A stretch of DNA of 13,274 nucleotides. Source: an uncultured Collinsella sp. Its GTDB lineage: Bacteria; Actinomycetota; Coriobacteriia; Coriobacteriales; Coriobacteriaceae. Position 1 is the stretch's first letter, and each line of letters opens with the position of its first letter. A model generated the notes under the pieces. The model worked only from the letters and a program-made list of their open reading frames with translations, was not told where the DNA came from and did not search any database. The position numbers and the translations under genes are program-made. The DNA lies in the NCBI GenBank assembly GCA_900549185.1, contig URNM01000046.1, positions 1-13,274 of the forward strand. The letters are read 5' to 3'. Below are positions 1 through 6,040 of the stretch, piece after piece.

Positions 1-28
1 TGGGCTCGGAGATGTGTATAAGAGACAG
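1..28 (+). other. Nextera transposase adapter remnant (non-genomic)
   Basis: These bases equal the 3' part of the Illumina Nextera read-2 transposase adapter. Positions 10-28 are the 19-bp Tn5 mosaic end, AGATGTGTATAAGAGACAG, preceded by the adapter-specific TGGGCTCGG. The pta reading frame starts immediately after it, at base 29. This is library sequence left on a contig end, not a transposon in the organism. Confidence 0.97.
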
Positions 29-139
29 ATCCTGCAGGGCATCGCCAAGCCGGTTAACGACCTTTCGCGCGGCTGCTCTGCCGACGACATCGTGGGTGTC
101 GTGGCCATCACCGCCGTCCAGGCTCAGATGGCTGAGTAG
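29..139 (+). CDS. pta: Phosphate acetyltransferase, C-terminal fragment
   Basis: Thirty-six codons and a TAG stop remain of a gene cut by the contig end. The peptide contains QGIAKPVNDLSRGCSADDIV followed by VVAITAVQAQ, which I recognise as the conserved C-terminal signature of Pta. Pta converts acetyl-CoA and phosphate to acetyl phosphate and CoA in the cytoplasm. Acetate kinase then uses the acetyl phosphate to make ATP and acetate. The gene runs toward the two ackA genes on the other strand, so here pta and ackA are convergent rather than in the usual co-directional operon. The start and most of the protein lie outside the window. Confidence 0.9.
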   Translation: MLQGIAKPVNDLSRGCSADDIVGVVAITAVQAQMAE

Positions 140-154
140 CGTACGCACTCGCCC

Positions 155-285
155 GAAGGCCGTACGGGTTAACCCCTGAAAACGTCCTCGACCAATGAAA
201 CGCCCCCGTTCTGCTCCTCCGGAGCTACGAACGGGGGCGTTTCTGGTCTGCGGATTGTTTTCAGGGGTTAACCCGTACGGCCTTC
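155..285. repeat. 131-bp near-palindrome with 29-bp perfect arms
   Basis: Bases 155-183 and 257-285 are perfect 29-bp inverted copies. A second hairpin (198-242) has exactly the same centre, about base 220. The two 14-base segments joining outer and inner stems (184-197 and 243-256) are equal in length but mostly unpaired. Each outer arm contains the self-palindromic GGGTTAACCC (166-175 and 265-274). The element lies between convergent pta and ackA1. As RNA it would form one very long stem on either strand. I see no target-site duplication, so calling it a MITE is not supported. It could be a bidirectional terminator, a protein-binding site or a dispersed repeat. Confidence 0.8.
198..247. terminator. 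Bidirectional intrinsic terminator downstream of pta
   Basis: A 13-bp stem, AAACGCCCCCGTT (198-210) with AACGGGGGCGTTT (230-242), encloses a smaller GCTCC/GGAGC hairpin (213-217 with 221-225). The stem is GC-rich with A/T ends and would work on both strands, though its T runs are only three long. It follows the pta stop by about 60 bases and sits at the centre of the larger palindrome. Confidence 0.75.
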
Positions 286-434
286 TACCGCCACGTAGCA
301 TTCAGGGTATCTGGAATGGACGGCGGCTTGACTACGAGCTGGGGCTGAAAAATCTGAACGGATGGGTGCCGTTGTTGGGAGCGCAGGCGTTGCTGGTGGC
401 GATCACTTTGGGACTGGAATTTCCGCCTGCTAGT

Positions 435-471
435 AAAAAGGCCTCCGGGGCTGTTGCTCTGGAGACCTTTC
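435..471 (-). terminator. Intrinsic terminator of ackA1
   Basis: On the minus strand AAAGGTCTCC pairs with GGAGGCCTTT over ten positions with one G-U wobble, followed by a T run (complement of A435-A439). It lies about 20 bases past the ackA1 stop. The rest of the 286-492 gap shows no convincing coding or RNA signal. Confidence 0.85.
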
Positions 472-492
472 GTCTACTTGCAAATGCGCGCG

Positions 493-1671
493 TTAGTTGT
501 TCTTGGTTAGACGCTCGACGTCGTGGGCGATCATGTATTCCTCGTCTGTGGGGATGACCATGACCGTAACGGAAGAGCCGGCGGCACTGATGACCTGCGG
601 GCCGTTGCCCACGGCCTCGCGGTTCTTGTTGTTGTCGATGCGCACGCCCAGCCACTCAAAGCAGTCGCAGAAAGCCTTGCGAATCGACCAGTCGTTCTCG
701 CCGATGCCGGCGGTAAAGGTGATGGTGTCCACGCCCGCCATGGAAGCGATCATGGAACCGGCCTGCTGCATGGCCTTGTAGGCGAACATATCGAAGGCGA
801 GCAGGCAGCGCTCGTCGCCCTCGGAGGCGCGCGTGCGGATGTCGCGGGCGTCGTTGGAGATACCTGAGATGGCAAGCAGACCAGACTGCTTGTTCATCAT
901 GTCATCGACTTCCTGATAGCTGTAGCCGCCCTCGCGCTGCAGGTAGCACACGGTAGCCGGGTCGATGGAGCCGCAACGGGTACCCATCATCAGGCCGTCG
1001 AGCGGCGTGAGGCCCATCGTGGTATCGCGGCACACGCCGTCCTCGATGGCGGCGAGCGAAGCGCCGTTGCCCAGATGGCACGAAAGCAGACGGTGGCAGC
1101 GCGAGCCCAGGATCTCCTTGGCCATCATCCACTCATAGCGGTGGCTCGTGCCGTGGGCACCGTACTTGCGCACGTGGTACTTATCGCACACGTCCTTGGG
1201 CAGCGCGTAGGTGTAGGCAACCTCGGGCATGGTCATGTGGAACGAGGTGTCGAAGACCGCCACGTTGGGCAGCTCCGGATACTTCTCACGGCAATACTCA
1301 ATCGCTGCGGCCTCGCCGTAGTTGTGCAGCGGAGCAAGCGGTGCCACCTCAAGAATCTTGGCCATAACCTCGTCGTCGACAACTGCGGAATCATCGAAGT
1401 GCCAGCCGCCCTGAACGATACGATGCCCAATGCCATCGATCGTAAAGTCAGTCTTCTCGAGCTCCTCGAGCACACGCGCGATAGCCGAACGATGATCCGG
1501 GAAGGGGACCTCCTCGGTCTGCTTGGCGCCACCGTTCTCGGAGTGGCCAAAGATGCCCATGTCCGAACCGATACGTTCGCAGTTGCCCTTGGCGAAAACC
1601 TCGCGAGTATCGGTATCCAAAAGCTGATATTTGAGGCTTGAGCTGCCGGCGTTGACAACAAGTACGTTCAT
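493..1671 (-). CDS. ackA: Acetate kinase, paralogue 1
   Basis: This 392-residue protein of the usual AckA length catalyses acetyl phosphate + ADP to acetate + ATP in the cytoplasm, downstream of Pta. It opens with NAGSSSLKY (residues 7-15) and has HRIVQGG (83-89), FDTSFH (140-145), HGTSH (173-177), CHLGNG (198-203), MGTRCGS (229-235) and PTDEE (374-378). These retain the family active-site residues that correspond to Methanosarcina Arg91, Asp148, His180, Asn211, Arg241 and Glu384 (here R84, D141, H173, N202, R232, E378). Two changes from the common motif are Q87 in place of His in VHGG and A172 in place of Phe in FHGTSH. ATG has AAAGGAG six bases upstream. It follows ackA2 on the same strand after 164 bases and a terminator, so it probably has its own promoter. 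Confidence 0.95.
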   Translation of the reverse strand: MNVLVVNAGSSSLKYQLLDTDTREVFAKGNCERIGSDMGIFGHSENGGAKQTEEVPFPDHRSAIARVLEELEKTDFTIDGIGHRIVQGGWHFDDSAVVDDEVMAKILEVAPLAPLHNYGEAAAIEYCREKYPELPNVAVFDTSFHMTMPEVAYTYALPKDVCDKYHVRKYGAHGTSHRYEWMMAKEILGSRCHRLLSCHLGNGASLAAIEDGVCRDTTMGLTPLDGLMMGTRCGSIDPATVCYLQREGGYSYQEVDDMMNKQSGLLAISGISNDARDIRTRASEGDERCLLAFDMFAYKAMQQAGSMIASMAGVDTITFTAGIGENDWSIRKAFCDCFEWLGVRIDNNKNREAVGNGPQVISAAGSSVTVMVIPTDEEYMIAHDVERLTKNN

Positions 1672-1734
1672 GAGACTCCTTTGCAGTGCAATACGGTCGA
1701 CGCAGACCCCTTAAGGCGGCCGCATTTTAATAAG

Positions 1735-1754
1735 AAGTTATCACAACTTGATAA
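1735..1754. promoter_or_regulatory. Overlapping dyads in the ackA1 upstream region
   Basis: Two short inverted repeats interlock: AAGTT-N5-AACTT (1735-1749) and TTATCA-N5-TGATAA (1738-1754). They lie in the AT-rich stretch between the ackA2 terminator and the ackA1 start, about 65-85 bases upstream of the ATG, where a promoter is expected. They could be an operator. I could not assign a clear -35/-10 pair or a known regulator. Confidence 0.35.
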
Positions 1755-1785
1755 ATAGCTATCAGGCATATCGCCCAACGAGCAC

Positions 1786-1824
1786 AAAAGAGGGGCCGAA
1801 CGGCGCTCGGTCGTCCAGCCCCTC
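1786..1824 (-). terminator. Intrinsic terminator of ackA2
   Basis: On the minus strand GAGGGGCTG pairs with CGGCCCCTC (nine pairs, one G-U) followed by TTTT. It begins 12 bases past the ackA2 stop, so ackA2 and ackA1 are probably separate transcription units with some readthrough. Confidence 0.85.
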
Positions 1825-1835
1825 CCCTCTTGCAA

Positions 1836-3014
1836 TTACTTGCCGTTGACGATGCGCTCGACGTCGGAGGCGATCATGAACTCCTCGTCCGTGGGGATGA
1901 CGAAAATCTTGACCTTGGAATCCTTGGCAGACAGGCACCAAGCGCCGTCGCCACGCAGGGCGTTGCGGGCATGATCCATCTTGACGCCCATAAAGGCCAG
2001 ACGGTCGGCCACGCCAGCGCGGACAGCCGGAGCGTGCTCGCCGATGCCGGCAGTAAAGACCAGGGTGTCCATACCGCACATAGAAGTAGCCATCTCGGCT
2101 GCCTTAGCGGCAATCTTGTAGACAAACATGTCGAAGGCGAGCTGAGCATCGGGGTCACCAGCGGCGGCGAGCTCCTCGACGTTGCGGCAGTCGTTGGTCT
2201 TGCCGCCGGTCACAGCCAAAAGGCCGGACTTCTTGTTCATCATCTCGTCGACCTCGTCGAAGGTGTAGCCACCCTCGCGCTGCAGATAGCACACGGTAGC
2301 CGGGTCGATAGAGCCGCAGCGAGTTCCCATCATGACGCCGTCGAGCGGGGTGAGACCCATGGTGGTGTCCATGCACTTGCCGTCCTCGATGGCGCACAGG
2401 GAAGCGCCGGAGCCGATATGGCACACGACGACCTTGCGAGCCTCGCCGTTGGTCATCTCGGCGACCTTCTTGGAGATGTAACGGTAGCTGGTGCCGTGGG
2501 CGCCGTACTTACGGATGTGCAGCTTGTCGCAAACATCCTTGGGAAGGGCGTAGGTCTTGGCGACCTCGGGCATGTTGAAGTGGAAAGCGGTGTCGTAGAC
2601 CGTAACGTTGGGCAGATCGGGATACTGCTCCAGGCAGTACTCGATAACGTTGGCCTCGGGGTTGTTGTGCAGCGGCGCCAGCGGGGCGACCTCGCGGATC
2701 TTGGCGAGGACGTCCTCGTCGACGAGGGAGGAATCGCCGAAGTACCAGCCACCCTGAACGATACGGTGGCCGATGCCCTCGATCTTGACGCCGTTGGCCT
2801 CAAGGTCCTTCAGGACGACCTCGATGGCGACCTTGTGGTCGGGGAACTCGATGTTCTCGGTCACCTTCTTGGAGCCATTGGCGGCATGGGTGAAGGTACC
2901 ACCGGTAAAGCAGACGCGCTCGCAGGAGCCCTTTGCGGACACCTTATGGGACTTGGTGTCGATGACCTGATACTTAAGGGTCGAAGATCCCGCGTTGACG
3001 ACCAGAACGTTCAT
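1836..3014 (-). CDS. ackA: Acetate kinase family, paralogue 2 (divergent active-site positions)
   Basis: Also 392 residues and clearly paralogous to the neighbouring ackA, sharing long identical blocks such as MGTRCGSIDPATVCYLQREG. It keeps NAGSS, HRIVQGG (R84, Q87), YDTAFH, H173, R232 and PTDEE. It differs at positions otherwise well conserved in the family: HGTSH is HGTSY (Y177), CHLGNG is CHIGSG (S202 at the position of Methanosarcina Asn211), and the usual SND/SSDFRD loop reads GGKTNDCRN. It should catalyse acyl phosphate/ADP phosphotransfer, but altered substrate preference or kinetics is plausible. The ATG is preceded by AGGGAGA. Upstream lie a small GGCGG/CCGCC hairpin (3032-3048) and the MFS-gene terminator. 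Its codon use matches the GC-rich host. Confidence 0.9.
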   Translation of the reverse strand: MNVLVVNAGSSTLKYQVIDTKSHKVSAKGSCERVCFTGGTFTHAANGSKKVTENIEFPDHKVAIEVVLKDLEANGVKIEGIGHRIVQGGWYFGDSSLVDEDVLAKIREVAPLAPLHNNPEANVIEYCLEQYPDLPNVTVYDTAFHFNMPEVAKTYALPKDVCDKLHIRKYGAHGTSYRYISKKVAEMTNGEARKVVVCHIGSGASLCAIEDGKCMDTTMGLTPLDGVMMGTRCGSIDPATVCYLQREGGYTFDEVDEMMNKKSGLLAVTGGKTNDCRNVEELAAAGDPDAQLAFDMFVYKIAAKAAEMATSMCGMDTLVFTAGIGEHAPAVRAGVADRLAFMGVKMDHARNALRGDGAWCLSAKDSKVKIFVIPTDEEFMIASDVERIVNGK

Positions 3015-3064
3015 GTGTCTCCCTACTAACAGGCGGTGTGGCGCCGCCAGGTTACATACGCTTC

Positions 3065-3104
3065 AATAATAAACCCAAACGCCCTCGCGCTCGGGTTTAT
3101 TGCG
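3065..3104 (-). terminator. Hairpin terminator after the MFS gene
   Basis: AATAAACCC (3068-3076) and GGGTTTATT (3093-3101) form a nine-pair stem whose A/T ends supply a short T-rich tail on either strand. It lies about 30 bases past the MFS stop and upstream of ackA2, separating the two transcripts. Confidence 0.65.
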
Positions 3105-3134
3105 TTGATATATAAGTTATCGGTGCCTAAATAC

Positions 3135-4295
3135 TCATGGCCTTTGACTTGTAAGACGAAATAGCGCGGGGATATACACCAGGGAAGAAATCCCGAGCGC
3201 AACAAGCAATACGACTCGAATGCCCGCAACGCTACTCAGCACAGAGTTGAGCAGATAGAAAAGAACAGCACCCACCGCCACCATCTGGCTTTGAACCGAA
3301 ATCAGCGAACAGCGCATCGATGAATCGACAGCATTTTGAAAAATTGAGTATTTAATTGGAGCAAATAACGAGTAGGCGACCGTCTGCAACACATAGAACA
3401 CGGGCAGCAAATAGACCGGAGTAAAGGGAATCAAAAATAGAGCAGTCAGGGAAAGGCGCACGATGCCGCAAATACGCGCAAAACGGCCCTTGTCGACATG
3501 AGCAATCACACTGGGCACAATAAGCCCCATGAAGGCCGAGGCAAGGAGCTGGACCGCAATGATCACACCCGAAGCGACGGCATTCATTCCGCGACCCGCA
3601 AGCAACAGTGAGAAAAAGTCTTCCAGGGCGACAAAAGCAAATGCTTGAGAACAGTCCATGATGAACGCTGACCGAAGAATTCCATTACCCGCAATAGCAG
3701 CACCGATCATCTTCGGGCTAATTCCATGCTCAGGTGTCACCGCGGTGCCCTCTCTTCTCACCTCAGGAATACAGACAACGACAACCAATGTCAGCACCAT
3801 TGCGATGATATCGACCGAAAGCCCAATGAGATACGCGCCAGCGGACGAAATGAAACCGCCCACACAAGCGGAGAGGGCATAAGACGCATAGAAGATGAAT
3901 CGCTCAACGACATTAAGTCTTACGAGCTGGTCCTGAGAGACGCTGTCAATGTAAATCGCTTCTATGGATCCGCTCATACATGCAACGGCAAAACCTTTGA
4001 GAGCAAACGCGCCGATTAAAAGCAGAGGAGAACGGACGAGAAGCAGGGCGACATAGTATCCAAGCATCCCCACGACGCCAACGAGACCACTTGTCTTTCG
4101 TCCAAACCTATCGGCAATATAGCCAGTGGGAACTTCAAGGATGAACTTGCTCACTTGATATGCAATCATCATGCTAGAAATCGCCACCATCGAGAATCCG
4201 ACGAATTCAAGGTAAACCGTCAGAAAATACAAAATGGTGCTGAAGTTCGACAGAAAAACGAACGTCATATAAAGCAAAATCGTACGATTGTTCAT
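3135..4295 (-). CDS. Major facilitator superfamily transporter
   Basis: A 386-residue, highly hydrophobic protein with about 12 predicted membrane segments. The loop GYIADRFGRKTSG after the second segment (about residues 52-64) is MFS motif A, which identifies the superfamily. The fold moves small solutes across the cytoplasmic membrane, usually with protons. I cannot tell drug efflux from metabolite transport. The ATG at 4295 is chosen because GGAGG lies seven bases upstream; a TTG seven codons further up has no such support. It follows lysR after 119 bases on the same strand and may be its target. Hand counts of a few lines give about 50% GC against 60-70% in flanking genes, suggesting acquisition. 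Confidence 0.85.
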   Translation of the reverse strand: MNNRTILLYMTFVFLSNFSTILYFLTVYLEFVGFSMVAISSMMIAYQVSKFILEVPTGYIADRFGRKTSGLVGVVGMLGYYVALLLVRSPLLLIGAFALKGFAVACMSGSIEAIYIDSVSQDQLVRLNVVERFIFYASYALSACVGGFISSAGAYLIGLSVDIIAMVLTLVVVVCIPEVRREGTAVTPEHGISPKMIGAAIAGNGILRSAFIMDCSQAFAFVALEDFFSLLLAGRGMNAVASGVIIAVQLLASAFMGLIVPSVIAHVDKGRFARICGIVRLSLTALFLIPFTPVYLLPVFYVLQTVAYSLFAPIKYSIFQNAVDSSMRCSLISVQSQMVAVGAVLFYLLNSVLSSVAGIRVVLLVALGISSLVYIPALFRLTSQRP

Positions 4296-4375
4296 GCTCC
4301 GCCCTCCAAGAGCCAATAACCCAAACCGAAATCTTGGAAAAGCATGAGGGCAGAGCCGTCAGTCATGTGTTACAA

Positions 4376-4416
4376 GGCGTCAACATTCACTTGACGCCAC
4401 GAGGCCAAATGACCTC
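4376..4416 (-). promoter_or_regulatory. Two dyads between lysR and the MFS gene
   Basis: GGCGTCAA (4376-4383) and TTGACGCC (4391-4398) form an eight-pair stem with a seven-base loop. Next to it, 4401-4416 reads GAGGCCAAATGACCTC, a near-palindrome that overlaps the lysR stop. The first has only a weak T tail, so it may be a poor terminator. Either could be a LysR operator for the MFS gene. Function is inferred from position only. Confidence 0.4.
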
Positions 4417-5305
4417 ACGAAGCGAGATGACGCAATAGGTGAAGAAATACCGTCTGGTGTCGATCGGTCCAGGCATTTTGTCGATAGCAAAAGTAGATGG
4501 GCAAGGCTACGTCATGTGAGGCTTCAATGGAGCACTCGCTCACTTCCGATCCATCCGATGCGAGAGAAGAGCCAGAAAAACCCAATATCAATCCCCCGGC
4601 TTGAAGAAACTCAGTCTGCGCCCTGTTTCCGTATTCGACGTCGCGGAAACGGAAATTAACCAGCTGAGCTTCGGGACATTGATTGACTGCATTGAGACAG
4701 GGCGACAAATTAATGGGAACAGCTAACCTGCCGCCCAGTAACTCACGAACGGTCATAGCGCCCACAGATTGATGACCCGCTGGGCAAGAAAGAACCTTGA
4801 GCTCCTTTTCACCCAAGTATTTCGAAGAAAGGACACTGTCCCTTGGCTCCTCAAATGAGATGGCCGCATCCGAAATGCCAAGCACAAGCGATTCAAAACA
4901 TGTAGCCGTTGGCTGATGCCACACATCAAGGTGAATCTGAGGGTGCGAGCTTTCAAACGAGTCGTACCAGTTTTCGGCAAAAAGACGCCCCCGCCCGTGA
5001 AGGCAGGGGGCGTAAAGACGGAAGTGGCCGTCGGGCGAAACGCCACCGTTCCCCGATTGAGCGTACTTTTTGAGATCGTCGATTTGCGCCAGGATCACGC
5101 GTGCGCGACGCGCAAATTCTCTGCCCGCAGGAGACAAAACAGCCTCCCCCGCCGATCGGTTGAGCAAAACGATCTGATACTCAGATTCCAACTTTTTGAT
5201 TGCCGACGAAACGGCCTGCGGACTCACATGAACGGCGCGAGCTGCTTTGCGCACGCCGCCGTAGTTCGCTACCGCTTGAAGGTATTCGAGTTGAGAAAAC
5301 TGCAT
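4415..5305 (-). CDS. LysR-family transcriptional regulator
   Basis: A 296-residue protein of normal LysR length. Residues 1-60 form the winged helix-turn-helix typical of the family: FSQLEYLQAVANYGGVRKAA, then VSPQAVSSAIKKLESEYQ, LLNR and LSPAG. The rest fits the effector-binding domain with HPQIHLDVW after the linker. It should bind DNA as a tetramer and respond to an unknown small molecule. The ATG has GGAG seven bases upstream. It starts 41 bases after the HIT gene with no evident terminator between them, and precedes the MFS gene on the same strand rather than divergently. Its GC is near 50%, like the MFS gene. The coding sequence contains a strong terminator-like hairpin on its own strand (4979-5013) although the frame is intact. 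Confidence 0.9.
   Translation of the reverse strand: MQFSQLEYLQAVANYGGVRKAARAVHVSPQAVSSAIKKLESEYQIVLLNRSAGEAVLSPAGREFARRARVILAQIDDLKKYAQSGNGGVSPDGHFRLYAPCLHGRGRLFAENWYDSFESSHPQIHLDVWHQPTATCFESLVLGISDAAISFEEPRDSVLSSKYLGEKELKVLSCPAGHQSVGAMTVRELLGGRLAVPINLSPCLNAVNQCPEAQLVNFRFRDVEYGNRAQTEFLQAGGLILGFSGSSLASDGSEVSECSIEASHDVALPIYFCYRQNAWTDRHQTVFLHLLRHLAS
4979..5013 (-). terminator. Intrinsic terminator structure inside lysR
   Basis: On the coding (minus) strand ACGCCCCC pairs with GGGGGCGT, a further GCC/GGC continues the stem past a single bulged base, the loop is six bases, and CTTTTT follows. That is a complete intrinsic terminator signature, about one third into lysR. It encodes residues 98-109, so it is also coding sequence. 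Confidence 0.6.
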
Positions 5306-5346
5306 AGGTTACTCCAAAGGCAGCCAAGGCGACGGGCCGTGCGTCC

Positions 5347-5682
5347 TCAGATGAGGTTCTCGCCCAGGTTCTTGCCGCCGAGGACGTGCATGTGGAAGTG
5401 CATGACGGTCTGACCGGCGTTGACGCCCTTGTTGGAGATGACGCGGAAACCGTCCTCCAGGCCCTTGGCCTTGGCGACCTCCTGGATGGCGTGAGCCATG
5501 GCGCCCATGGTCTCGGCCGGCACGTTATCGGCGATGTCGCTGTAGTGCTTCTTGGGGATAACGAGCGTGTGGACCGGCGCCTGGGGGTTGAGGTCGTCGA
5601 AGGCGATGACTTGGTCGTCCTCGTAAACGACGGTCGAGGGGATCTCGTGGTTGGCAATTTTGCAGAAGATGCAATCACACAT
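5347..5682 (-). CDS. HIT-family nucleotide hydrolase
   Basis: A 111-residue protein of typical HINT length. It starts CDCIFCKIANHEIP (residues 2-15), continues with VIPKKHYSDI (41-50) and ends with HFHMHVLGG (95-103), the histidine triad HxHxH that defines the family. Such proteins hydrolyse nucleoside phosphoramidates or dinucleotides; the physiological substrate is usually unknown. The ATG at 5682 is chosen because AAGGAA lies eight bases upstream; a GTG six codons earlier lacks a ribosome site. It is the third gene after xseA and xseB, 49 bases past xseB, and probably cotranscribed, though a promoter-like dyad lies in the gap. Confidence 0.92.
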   Translation of the reverse strand: MCDCIFCKIANHEIPSTVVYEDDQVIAFDDLNPQAPVHTLVIPKKHYSDIADNVPAETMGAMAHAIQEVAKAKGLEDGFRVISNKGVNAGQTVMHFHMHVLGGKNLGENLI

Positions 5683-5701
5683 GGTTGGTTCCTTTCTCAC
5701 A

Positions 5702-5724
5702 GACCAAGGTAATTATATTTGGTC
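5702..5724 (-). promoter_or_regulatory. Dyad with a -10-like TATAAT upstream of the HIT gene
   Basis: GACCAA (5702-5707) and TTGGTC (5719-5724) form a perfect 6-bp inverted repeat with 11 bases between. On the minus strand those 11 bases contain TATAAT (5717 to 5712). It sits between the xseB stop and the HIT start. No good -35 is visible, so it may be an operator-covered promoter or just an RNA hairpin. Confidence 0.4.
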
Positions 5725-5731
5725 GAGATGG

Positions 5732-5998
5732 TTAGAACGAGAGACTGTCGTCGGTGTTGGCGGCTTCGCCGTCGGCGAGCACGTCGTTGCCGTCGACGTC
5801 CTTAAGAAGCACCGAGACCTTCTGCTCAGCATCGGACAGGCGGGTGCGCAGGCTCTTGAGGAGCTCGACGCCGCGGGTATAGCTCTCGAGCGACTCCTCG
5901 AGCTCCATATCACCCGACTCCAAGCTGCGAATGATGAGCTCCAGCTCCTGCGAGGCCTGCTTGTACGTAAGCTGCTCTACCGGGGTCTTCTCTGCCAT
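5732..5998 (-). CDS. xseB: Exodeoxyribonuclease VII small subunit
   Basis: An 88-residue protein with LTYKQASQELELIIRSLESG, then MELEESLESYTRGVELLKSLRTRL split over the two helices of the XseB fold. Several XseB chains coat the XseA helix and form the exonuclease VII complex, which degrades single-stranded DNA to oligonucleotides. The ATG follows AAAGGAAACAGAT. It starts 42 bases after the xseA stop, so the two subunits are cotranscribed. The C-terminus after about residue 65 is an acidic, probably disordered tail. Confidence 0.95.
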   Translation of the reverse strand: MAEKTPVEQLTYKQASQELELIIRSLESGDMELEESLESYTRGVELLKSLRTRLSDAEQKVSVLLKDVDGNDVLADGEAANTDDSLSF

Positions 5999-6040
5999 AT
6001 CTGTTTCCTTTCCTAAAGGTTTATCGCTATGAAACGCGGT

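Noticed and set aside
1..28. Tn5-like transposon end
   Set aside because: The mosaic end is the hyperactive Nextera form with the adapter tail attached, so it is library sequence.
155..285. MITE or insertion-sequence remnant
   Set aside because: No target-site duplication or transposase is visible. It is kept as a repeat only, pending copy counts.
195..557. 120-residue plus-strand frame between pta and ackA1
   Set aside because: It starts inside the palindrome, runs through the ackA1 terminator into ackA1, and has no recognisable domain.
1830..3029. 399-residue open frame antisense to ackA2
   Set aside because: Same GC-driven shadow; ackA2 on the other strand has all family motifs and a ribosome site.
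3015..3064. Clear promoter for ackA2
   Set aside because: Only weak -10-like hexamers (such as TATGTA) at poor spacing were found, so none is listed.
4979..5013. lysR as a pseudogene because of the internal terminator
   Set aside because: The frame is intact at full family length and retains the helix-turn-helix and effector-domain pattern.
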